From the NCBI GenBank assembly GCA_002414705.1, contig DIAL01000165.1:1-5852 (forward strand): DNA of 5,852 nucleotides, given 5' to 3'. Below, one piece after another: positions 1-5,852 of this stretch. The notes below the pieces were generated by a model. It did not search any database. It worked only from the letters and a program-made list of their open reading frames with translations, and was not told the DNA's origin. The translations under genes and the position numbers were made by a program. The number at the start of each line of letters is the position of its first letter. The first letter of the stretch is position 1. This DNA comes from Flavobacteriaceae bacterium UBA5079 (lineage in GTDB: Bacteria; Bacteroidota; Bacteroidia; Flavobacteriales; Flavobacteriaceae).

Positions 1-104
1 TAAGCGGATAATCCGTTAGCGCCGTCTACACCATTAGTTCCGTTTATACCATTAATGCCATCAATTCCATTTGTACCATCTGCGCCTGGTAAACCTTGCG
101 CACC
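1..104. repeat. Direct repeat copy A (186-bp period, within collagen-like gene)
   Basis: This stretch matches 187-290 at an offset of 186 bases, exactly 62 codons, so the reading frame is preserved. By eye I count five differences, at positions 6, 8, 24, 84 and 101. The start of this copy is cut by the window edge, so the true number of units is unknown. Confidence 0.9.
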
Positions 105-560
105 AGTTTCACCCATATCACCTTTAAGAGAGGCTAGCCACGTTGCTTCGTTACCAATGGTATTGTCTGCTGCAAACGCAATTTCGTAAGCAGTTAATCC
201 GTTAGCGCCATCTACACCATTAGTTCCGTTTATACCATTAATGCCATCAATTCCATTTGTACCATCTGCTCCTGGTAAACCTTGCGGACCTTGTAAACCT
301 TCAAAATTTTGCCATGTAGAACCATTAAAGTAATAAAAGCCCGAATTGTCGTTAGTTTGATATACCAACAAACCATTGGCTGGATTTACAATTGCTTGAC
401 GCTCTAATGATGTCATTCTAGGAATTAGTAATCCTCTATTGGTAGAGACAATTTCTAATGCCGATGAGGCGTCTGGCGTTGTTGTGTTAATTCCTACACC
501 ATCTTGTGCAAAGCCAATTGCTAAGTGAAATAAAAATAAGAGTGATAATATTTTTTTCAT
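1..560 (-). CDS. Collagen-like (Gly-X-Y) secreted protein, 3' end outside window
   Basis: The frame opens at an ATG (558-560) and runs without a stop to the window edge, giving 186 codons of a longer protein. Residues 1-19 form a signal peptide (MKK, hydrophobic core, ending GFAQ), so the product is exported. Residues 20-85 match a module common at the N-terminus of Bacteroidota surface and tail-fibre-like proteins (GVGINTTTPDASSALEI, then STNRGLLIPRMT, then LLVYQT...GFYYFNGSTW). Residues 88-121 are 11 uninterrupted Gly-X-Y triplets. Residues 122-146 are a non-collagen spacer (AYEIA...WLASLKG, a spacer often seen in bacterial collagen-like proteins), and 12 more triplets follow (147-183). The unit repeats every 62 residues. 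The X-Y positions are rich in Asp, Asn and Thr. It probably forms a trimeric surface or matrix fibre; the C-terminal domain and any sorting signal are not visible. It lies 4 bases after the T9SS protein gene, so the two are probably co-transcribed. Family certain, function unknown. Confidence 0.9.
   Translation of the reverse strand, partial: MKKILSLLFLFHLAIGFAQDGVGINTTTPDASSALEIVSTNRGLLIPRMTSLERQAIVNPANGLLVYQTNDNSGFYYFNGSTWQNFEGLQGPQGLPGADGTNGIDGINGINGTNGVDGANGLTAYEIAFAADNTIGNEATWLASLKGDMGETGAQGLPGADGTNGIDGINGINGTNGVDGANGLSA
187..290. repeat. Direct repeat copy B (186-bp period, within collagen-like gene)
   Basis: This is the partner of the repeat at 1-104. It encodes the first Gly-X-Y block. 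Similarity ends at 290, where this copy continues into the unique N-terminal region while copy A continues into the spacer (AYEIA...SLKG) region. That boundary marks where the tandem array begins. Confidence 0.9.
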
Positions 561-564
561 TGAA

Positions 565-1269
565 TTAGTTTTTTATAATTTTAAATGTTTTGGTTGTTTT
601 GTTGCTGGAGTCTTCAACAATTAAAAAATAAGTAGCCCCTTCATATCTGCTTAAATCTAAGGTGTAGGAAGTGCCTTCAATTATTAATTGACCAGTTGTA
701 CTGTAAAGTTTTGTTTTAATAGGGAACGGATATTTTATATAAATAAAATCTTTTGTTGGATTTGGAGAAATACTTAACTCAAAGTTTATATTTGGTGTTT
801 CTACACTTAAACTACTTTTTTCATCTGCTGTGATGCCACTAAAGCTGGAAAACGTTGTAAAGTTATATGTTAAACTATTTATATTTTCATCTAATGTTGC
901 TGCATATGGTGTCCAAACATCATTTGAAGTATCATAAATTTGCAACTGCAATTCAGATTCAATAGCAGTGTTCAACTCGCTATCTTTATAAAAAAAAATT
1001 AATGTCCCTGTATAGTCAGTAAGTTGAGGAAAAACACTAAACTGCCTGTTTATGGATGTATTTCCAGTCTCTGCCGGCATAGCTATACGCTGTAGGTTAG
1101 TATTAGAGTTTATAGTGTAATTTGTGTCGGGCTCCAAGACCAGCCCATTAGCATTTATAGAAGCATTAGACTCTATAGTTACCGTAGAGGAACCTCCAAC
1201 GTATAAATCTTGAGCAAAACCTATAAATGAAAAACAAAAGAGGATAAATACTAGTGTAATTTTCTTCAC
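565..1269 (-). CDS. Small T9SS type A sorting-domain secreted protein
   Basis: The product is 234 residues and is exported. Residues 1-20 are a signal peptide (MKK, long hydrophobic run, ending GFAQ). Residues 21-150 are a beta-rich, Ser/Thr/Asn-rich region of unknown function (starting DLYVGGSSTVTIESNASI). Residues about 161-234 are a type IX secretion (Por) C-terminal sorting domain: SPNPT at 168-172, KLYSTTGQLI at 187-196, LSRYEGATYFL at 206-216, and a basic end KIIKN. In this family the domain directs outer-membrane passage and is usually removed. The chosen start is a GTG (1267-1269), because it puts MKK directly before the hydrophobic core; no ATG lies nearby in frame. The gene is first in a unit with the collagen-like gene 4 bases downstream. 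The two may form one surface structure, which is inference. Sorting domain very likely; role of the mature part unknown. Confidence 0.9.
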   Translation of the reverse strand: MKKITLVFILFCFSFIGFAQDLYVGGSSTVTIESNASINANGLVLEPDTNYTINSNTNLQRIAMPAETGNTSINRQFSVFPQLTDYTGTLIFFYKDSELNTAIESELQLQIYDTSNDVWTPYAATLDENINSLTYNFTTFSSFSGITADEKSSLSVETPNINFELSISPNPTKDFIYIKYPFPIKTKLYSTTGQLIIEGTSYTLDLSRYEGATYFLIVEDSSNKTTKTFKIIKN

Positions 1270-1766
1270 AATGAAAATTATTAAGGTGAGTTAAATTATT
1301 TTATAGAGCTCAATAGTTAGTTACATACAATTTAATTGACATAAACTATATTTTTTCAAAACAATCACTATTAAGCTATTAAGTGTGTGTTTTTTTTTTA
1401 ATTTGTGAACGATTAATTTTTAAAACAAAATTGATTAAAATATTTCTTCAACTTAAAACTTTAAATATGGGACCTTCTACGCTTAATAATTGGATGCTTA
1501 TCCTAGATTGGTTAATTTACACACAAGTATTATATTTTTTTTAAGCGCAGCCTTTTAAACGTTATAAATTTGCATTCACTAATTGTATTTAAAACGATTA
1601 ACTATTTAAATCTTCCCGATAAAAAATCGAGATATTTTCCTACAAACACGTAAATCTCTAAATTCAAGATACTTATGAATGATACTAATTTAAAAATAGT
1701 TTTATGCTAGACTAAACAAAGTTTAAAACTAATGTATCTTTTGGGCTTATTCTTTTATAAATAGTA

Positions 1767-1781
1767 GTGTTTTATTAACAC
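1767..1781. promoter_or_regulatory. Short perfect inverted repeat, possible operator
   Basis: GTGTT (1767-1771), five bases, then AACAC (1777-1781) form a perfect 5-bp inverted repeat about 65 bases upstream of the candidate -7 element of the sigma gene. It could be a dimeric regulator site or a tiny hairpin. An arm this short can arise by chance in a region of this size. Confidence 0.15.
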
Positions 1782-1845
1782 GAATAAAATAGTGAAGCTG
1801 AAAATTTAAATTTAACTTCTAGGGCTGAAAACAAATAAAATAAAT

Positions 1846-1853
1846 TAAATTTG
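1846..1853 (+). promoter_or_regulatory. Candidate -7 promoter element of the sigma factor gene
   Basis: TAAATTTG fits the Bacteroidota housekeeping -7 consensus TAnnTTTG exactly and lies 38 bases before the TTG start, which would give a leader of roughly 30 bases. No clear TTTG/TTG -33 element occurs 17-23 bases upstream. In DNA this AT-rich, one such match per strand in 600 bases is unremarkable, so position is the main support. Confidence 0.35.
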
Positions 1854-1890
1854 GTGTCTTGCATCAAAACTATTTAAAATTCACATTTTT

Positions 1891-2451
1891 TTGGAAGAGA
1901 AAGATTTAAATAAAAAAGACAATAATCTAATAGACTTTTGTAATGGAAACACGAATACTACAGAAACCTTATATAAAAGATGGTCGCCCGAGTTTTATTT
2001 TATTTCTTATAAATACTTAAAAAATAAAGAGGACGCAGAAGATATTGTTGCAGATACTTTTGAAAAGCTCCTTAATATGCCTCTTAAAAAAAGAAAACAG
2101 AAATTTATAGAGGATGGTATTGATCTTAAAGCACTTTTAATAGTTGTTGTAAAGAACAAGTCTTTAGATAAAATAAAACAAAAAAATAACCGTAGACGTA
2201 TTTTAGTAAATATTAAGCATCTTATTCCAACAACAACCAAAAATAAAGTTTGGCATCATTTTTCAGACGATTTAGTAGAGTCCATGCTTTTGATACTTCC
2301 AGAAAGAGAACAGCAAATGTTTAAAATGACTCTAGAAGGCTATAACCGTAAGGAAATTGCTAATGCGCTTAATCTGTCATTAAAAACGGTTAGCAACTCT
2401 TTGTCATCATCTAGAAGTAAATTAAAAGACTCTATCGATTATTTTTATTAA
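1891..2451 (+). CDS. ECF-type RNA polymerase sigma factor (sigma-70 family)
   Basis: The product is 186 residues, a normal length for an ECF sigma factor. It should bind core RNA polymerase and direct it to a dedicated promoter set. Region 2 spans about 26-103: LYKRWSPEFYFISYKYLKN, then the conserved EDAEDIVADTFEKLL (47-61, core binding), then ALLIVVVKNKSLDKIKQKNN with basic residues (-10 recognition). Region 4 spans about 128-182: LPEREQQMF, then a helix-turn-helix GYNRKEIANALNLSLKTVSNSLSSSRSKLK (-35 binding). The start is a TTG (1891-1893). No in-frame ATG occurs before residue 63, which would delete most of region 2, and an in-frame TAA at 1846 limits extension upstream. The next gene follows after 37 bases and encodes a membrane protein that may control it. 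Regulon unknown; the family call is firm. Confidence 0.93.
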   Translation: MEEKDLNKKDNNLIDFCNGNTNTTETLYKRWSPEFYFISYKYLKNKEDAEDIVADTFEKLLNMPLKKRKQKFIEDGIDLKALLIVVVKNKSLDKIKQKNNRRRILVNIKHLIPTTTKNKVWHHFSDDLVESMLLILPEREQQMFKMTLEGYNRKEIANALNLSLKTVSNSLSSSRSKLKDSIDYFY

Positions 2452-2488
2452 TTTCTCAAAAAAAAGGTAAATCACACATTATTAGCAC

Positions 2489-3232
2489 TTGAAAAGAAAC
2501 AATCCACATATCGAAAGTTTAGACGACCTATTAAGAGAACTCAACAACATTGAATCAAAGGAGCACAAAATAGCATTTATAAATACTATTAAGAAAATCC
2601 AGAGTGATGATGACGCATTAAAGGGCGCTATACTTTTTTTAGAAGACCATGATTGGGATGTTGAAGAACTTAAAAACGCACTAATTAACACCAATTTAAG
2701 ATTAGACATTAAAAACAAAAACCATCACAGAACCAAATGGATGAAATCTATACTTAAATATGCTGCCGTTCTCATTATACCTTTAGGGATTACGACTTTT
2801 TATTATTTATCTTCAAACAACAAGTCTATTAATCAGTTTTATATTAAAGAGCCTGGCTTACCAAATTTCATGGCAGATACCAGGCCTAACAAATGGGATA
2901 AATCCATGTTATTTTTTAAAAAAGGAGATTATAAGTATTCTTTAGAATTGTTAAATACAAACCATATTGAAAAAAACAATGATACACTGCTTTATTTTAA
3001 GGCTGTTTGCAATTATGAGATGGGTAATTACAAAGAATCTTTAAGCCTTTTTAAAAAACACTTAAAACATACAACCAGTTCTTTTTATTACGATTCAGAA
3101 TTTAGAATTGGTTTTGTTTGGTATAAAGTAGGAAACATTAAAAAGGCAAACGAACAATTTATTAAGCTTGCTAAAGACCAAAATAATCCTTTTTACCCAG
3201 AAGCTAAAAACATTGTTAAGGACGTTTTTTAA
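2489..3232 (+). CDS. Single-pass membrane protein with periplasmic TPR-like repeats, putative anti-sigma partner
   Basis: The product is 247 residues. Residues 1-84 are soluble, charged and helical, and likely cytoplasmic. Residues 89-108 form one transmembrane segment (YAAVLIIPLGITTFYYL) preceded by basic residues, which predicts the N-terminus inside and C-terminus in the periplasm. The C-terminal half carries about three TPR-like helical pairs: 137-158 (FFKKGDYKYSLELL), 164-197 (NYEMGNYKESLSLFKKHL) and 201-232 (WYKVGNIKKANEQFIKLAK). The stretch GLPNFMADTRPNKWDKSM before the repeats resembles Bacteroidota TPR proteins found beside ECF sigma genes (from memory). No classic zinc-finger anti-sigma motif (HxxxCxxC) is present. 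The start is a TTG (2489-2491). An in-frame TAG at 2483 blocks extension, and the next ATG (residue 85) would remove the cytoplasmic domain. Co-transcription with the sigma gene is likely. Its 3' end overlaps the convergent CHAT gene by 17 bases. The anti-sigma role is inferred from context and topology. Confidence 0.85.
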   Translation: MKRNNPHIESLDDLLRELNNIESKEHKIAFINTIKKIQSDDDALKGAILFLEDHDWDVEELKNALINTNLRLDIKNKNHHRTKWMKSILKYAAVLIIPLGITTFYYLSSNNKSINQFYIKEPGLPNFMADTRPNKWDKSMLFFKKGDYKYSLELLNTNHIEKNNDTLLYFKAVCNYEMGNYKESLSLFKKHLKHTTSSFYYDSEFRIGFVWYKVGNIKKANEQFIKLAKDQNNPFYPEAKNIVKDVF

Positions 3233-5852
3233 TTTTATAAAGAATGACAAATATGGAGATTAGTATTATTACGGCCCACCATAATAATTTTGTTTTTTTG
3301 GATTCTAATTTTCCTAATACAACTGGACCATTGTCACCTATAATATTTATCCCAGCCCAATAAATGGGATTTCCGTATCTTGGGATACATGTATTGAGAT
3401 AATCCATTTTAGCATTTTTAAGCGCTTCCGATTTTTCAATACCTTTATTAAGATGTTCGAAAAAACCATTCAAAATATCTAAAGATGTTCTTTCGTCAAT
3501 CTTCCAATTAGCAAACATAATACTTTTAATACCTATACTTCTAAAAGCTCTTAACAGGTTTATATTACCCTCTCCTCTATCTTTAAAGCCTACACCTGTT
3601 TGGCAGGCTGTTAAAATTAAAAAATCTGTTTTAGCTTTTATATCATAAATTTTATCCATACTCAAAAAACCATCTTGTAAATAAACTCCTTTTTCTAAAG
3701 AATTAATGTTTTTTGTAGATCTACCATGAGAAATTAATTTCACGGTCTTTGCAGTAGACAAAGAATGTTTAAAGTTTTCTATTGTAGCATCATCATTATA
3801 ATAGAATTTTGCGTCTAACGATTTATAGAGCTGTTTCGTGTTTTTATTAGCGTAATTTAATTCGGATTCTGTATCACTTTTAAAACTAGGTTTAAAAACG
3901 TCTAAATCTCTTTCAAATATATGTTCTTTGTTTACATTTAATTGTTTTATAGATGACGACAGCGTGTAGAAAAAGCTAAAGTCATTTGCAAGGTATGGTA
4001 GTTTTCTAAAATCTAAAGAAGGTGATTTATAAGATAACAATAGGTCAAATGGTAAGTTTTCTATATCAGGAAATGGCAGTATCTCTAACTTTCTAATATT
4101 TTTTGGTAGATAACCCTTTAAAGGTTCAAAAAGTTCTTTATATAAGTGCCTTGAAAGTATTTTAAAACGAACAATATTATGCTCATTTAAGCTTTTATTT
4201 AGATCGTCTACTAAAATGAGATACTTTTTTGAAGAATCTGATTTTCCTAAAAAAACCAAACTTGACTTTTCTTTCGTGATTATTTTGGCATATAATTCAT
4301 ACTTGCCTAGGGTAACATAGCTATAACTGATTAAGGCCTGATCGGATTTTAAGTTTTTTTGTAAAACATCTAATTCTTGGATTTTAAAATTTTTATTAGA
4401 CTCCTCTCTGTAATTGTTATATTGCTTAATGGTTTTTTCTATTTGTAGTTTAAGGTTCTCTTGATCAGATTTACCCAAAAAGGTAGCGCAAAAATAGTAA
4501 TCCATTAAAAGGTTAATTTTCTTCTTTAATCTAGTTAATTCTATTCGGTTCTCTTTTTGTTTGTCAGATAATGATAAAGTGGTGAACAGAGCCCCATATT
4601 TAGATTTTTCTTCATATTGATGAGCCTTTCTTAAATATTCTTTTTGGTTTGTTTTAGTGTATAGTTTTGCATAGTACTCAAAGAGATATTGATACGGATT
4701 TTCATTGTACATATTTGAGGTAAAATCTGATTTATCTTGTATAAGTTCAAGTAAAAAAGTTTCCCACAATTTTTCGTATAATAATAAAGTTTGAAGATAT
4801 TGCTTATTGGTATCTGGATTCTGCTCTTCGTTTGTTAAATTTCTTAAAACCAATGCCTTAAGTCTAACACTACTTATGACCCTGTAATTATTTGCTACGA
4901 AACCTTGGTCTAAAAATGTATTATTAGAATAACTTTCTATTCCTTTATTAAGTAATTGAAGGGCTTTTTGATATTCTTTATTACCATATAACACCCAGCT
5001 TTGGATATCATAATATCTTGGTAAATAGTTATGATTGTAAATATTTAAGCTATTGTAAATACGAATTCCTTTTTCATAATTTTTACAAACATTTAGAACC
5101 ATTTCTTTCCGGTTTATATCACTCATTACAGTCTTGGGATTGGAAAGTGTATTATAAGCATAATCCATACTAACACTGGATATTGGAATTAAGGCTTTAG
5201 CTAATTTTAAACTATTAGCAGGAAATAACTTAAGGATTTTTTGTCTCAAAGTATCTATATACTTTTCTTTTTGACCTTCAGACTGTGCGTAATTCCTTAA
5301 GGTAAGACAATGACTTTCATAGAGTTTATAAACATCTATAAGGTTTTCTTGTTGCCTATTTTTATGATAAATATCTAATGCTTTTGAAGTGTTATTAAAA
5401 GCAGTCTGCATATCAAATTTTAAATTATAATACCTACCTAAATAAGCATAATAAACAGCTTCATATATTTGAAAATCTGGACCAGATAACCGATAATAGT
5501 GTATAAACTTATTTACATGAATTAAATACTCTTTATGCAAGAATAAATAATCATAATTATCTGCCAATAGCTGATGTATTTTAGCATATAAAATAAAATC
5601 TTTAGACTGGCTATTATTTAAATAGAATAATAAGGCATTTAATTTATAAATTGATAAGTGATGGGTCCCTAATTCAAGATAAGCTTCAGCTAATCCAATA
5701 AGAGCTTGCGTGAATATTTTAGGTTGTTCATTTTGAACTTTAAGCTGTGAAAGTTCTTCATACAATATTATGGCTTTTCTTAAATCAGATTTATTTAGAT
5801 ATTCATTAGCTAATTCAAGTTTATCATTTGAAAAAACCATCCAGCAGTTTAG
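3216..5852 (-). CDS. TPR-CHAT domain protein (caspase/separase-like protease fold) with C-terminal membrane anchor, 5' end open
   Basis: From the ATG at 5838-5840 the product is 874 residues; residue numbers here use that start. Residues about 5-420 are degenerate TPR repeats (for example 8-30, 43-72 and 280-303). Residues about 430-550 are a helical linker. Residues about 560-836 are a CHAT domain, a clan CD peptidase fold. Its likely catalytic residues are both present: His705 in ISHGR and Cys746 in LTACQTG. The later family motifs RGEGNINLLRAF, SIMFANWKI and NPIYWAGINIIGD are intact. Residues 852-868 are a transmembrane segment followed by a basic tail (YKIKKRP). The frame stays open through the window end, and the codons before the ATG read LNCW. 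Together with MVFS this looks like the end of a signal peptide with VFS before the cleavage site, so the true start is probably outside and the TPR-CHAT part periplasmic. It converges on the TPR membrane protein gene. Substrate unknown; the domain call is firm. Confidence 0.92.
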   Translation of the reverse strand, partial: LNCWMVFSNDKLELANEYLNKSDLRKAIILYEELSQLKVQNEQPKIFTQALIGLAEAYLELGTHHLSIYKLNALLFYLNNSQSKDFILYAKIHQLLADNYDYLFLHKEYLIHVNKFIHYYRLSGPDFQIYEAVYYAYLGRYYNLKFDMQTAFNNTSKALDIYHKNRQQENLIDVYKLYESHCLTLRNYAQSEGQKEKYIDTLRQKILKLFPANSLKLAKALIPISSVSMDYAYNTLSNPKTVMSDINRKEMVLNVCKNYEKGIRIYNSLNIYNHNYLPRYYDIQSWVLYGNKEYQKALQLLNKGIESYSNNTFLDQGFVANNYRVISSVRLKALVLRNLTNEEQNPDTNKQYLQTLLLYEKLWETFLLELIQDKSDFTSNMYNENPYQYLFEYYAKLYTKTNQKEYLRKAHQYEEKSKYGALFTTLSLSDKQKENRIELTRLKKKINLLMDYYFCATFLGKSDQENLKLQIEKTIKQYNNYREESNKNFKIQELDVLQKNLKSDQALISYSYVTLGKYELYAKIITKEKSSLVFLGKSDSSKKYLILVDDLNKSLNEHNIVRFKILSRHLYKELFEPLKGYLPKNIRKLEILPFPDIENLPFDLLLSYKSPSLDFRKLPYLANDFSFFYTLSSSIKQLNVNKEHIFERDLDVFKPSFKSDTESELNYANKNTKQLYKSLDAKFYYNDDATIENFKHSLSTAKTVKLISHGRSTKNINSLEKGVYLQDGFLSMDKIYDIKAKTDFLILTACQTGVGFKDRGEGNINLLRAFRSIGIKSIMFANWKIDERTSLDILNGFFEHLNKGIEKSEALKNAKMDYLNTCIPRYGNPIYWAGINIIGDNGPVVLGKLESKKTKLLWWAVIILISIFVILYKIKKRP

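Larger units (their letters stand above)
1270..1890. other. Divergent intergenic region, 621 bases, no convincing gene
   Basis: The region lies between the GTG of the minus-strand T9SS gene and the TTG of the plus-strand sigma gene, so it should hold both promoters. It is very AT-rich with several T runs, including a T10 run at 1390-1399 directly after a (GT)4 stretch (1383-1390). I found no tRNA, rRNA, IS end or recognisable riboswitch. Two plus-strand matches to the Bacteroidota -7 element TAnnTTTG occur (1565-1572 and 1846-1853). A short inverted repeat sits at 1767-1781. The only ATG frame with some content is 25 codons (1467-1544) and has no support as a gene. The length is more than two promoters need, so an unrecognised small RNA is possible. 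Confidence 0.7.

Noticed and set aside
1..560. Phage tail fibre gene
   Set aside because: The N-terminal and spacer motifs also occur in phage-like fibres, but the signal peptide and the T9SS neighbour point to a cellular secreted protein, and no other phage gene is present.
1328..1360. Minus-strand promoter for the T9SS gene (TTTG at 1360-1357, 22-base spacer, TTAAATTG at 1335-1328)
   Set aside because: The -7 half misses two consensus positions. It is worth remembering if a start site is mapped near 1320, but it is not strong enough to annotate.
1467..1544. 25-codon ATG frame in the intergenic region (MGPSTLNNWMLILDW...)
   Set aside because: It is too short to judge, has no promoter or conserved context, and open frames of this length are expected by chance.
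1614..1632. Imperfect hairpin (CGAT, A-rich loop, ATCG) resembling flavobacterial terminators
   Set aside because: The continuous stem is only 4 bp with a mismatch beyond it, there is no clean T tract, and no gene ends nearby.
2007..2240. 77-codon minus-strand frame opposite the sigma gene
   Set aside because: It lies entirely antisense to the conserved sigma region 2 coding sequence, and its low-complexity hydrophobic product looks like a shadow of the A-rich coding strand.
2482..2718. 78-codon minus-strand frame opposite the TPR membrane protein gene
   Set aside because: It is antisense to the N-terminal part of a real gene, with a Ser/Leu/Phe-rich translation and no recognisable domain.
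3216..5852. CRISPR type III-E or gasdermin-type defence locus because of the TPR-CHAT protein
   Set aside because: No Cas gene, repeat-spacer array or gasdermin-like gene is in the window. The Craspase comparison is kept only as an analogy.

Overview
The window looks like chromosomal DNA of a flavobacterium (Bacteroidota). The base composition is strongly AT-rich. One protein carries a C-terminal type IX secretion (Por) sorting domain, a Bacteroidota-specific feature. Two proteins have MKK...F(A)Q signal peptides typical of Flavobacteriaceae. No Shine-Dalgarno motifs precede the genes. The genus cannot be settled from this stretch.

Layout. Positions 1-1269 (minus strand) hold a two-gene unit for exported proteins. 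The upstream gene (1269 to 565) encodes a small T9SS-sorted protein. Four bases later comes a collagen-like Gly-X-Y protein (560 to beyond position 1) with a 62-residue internal repeat; it is cut by the window edge. Positions 1270-1890 are a 621-base divergent intergenic region with no convincing gene. Positions 1891-3232 (plus strand) encode an ECF-type sigma factor and, 37 bases later, a single-pass membrane protein with TPR-like repeats that looks like the sigma factor's membrane partner. Positions 3216-5852 (minus strand) encode a large TPR-CHAT protein (caspase/separase-like protease fold) with a C-terminal membrane anchor. It converges on the membrane protein gene and overlaps it by 17 bases. 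Its reading frame stays open through the window end, so its true N-terminus is probably outside.

How the parts may work together (inference). The sigma factor and the TPR membrane protein form a plausible sigma/anti-sigma pair spanning the inner membrane. The TPR-CHAT protein has an intact His/Cys dyad, and its predicted topology puts its protease domain in the same compartment as the TPR half of the membrane protein. That suggests a protease-gated transcription switch, conceptually like the TPR-CHAT / Csx30 / RpoE arrangement of type III-E CRISPR (Craspase), but with no CRISPR component in view. The divergent secreted-protein genes are possible but unproven targets of the sigma factor. Three consecutive genes (1269, 1891, 2489) appear to use GTG or TTG start codons.
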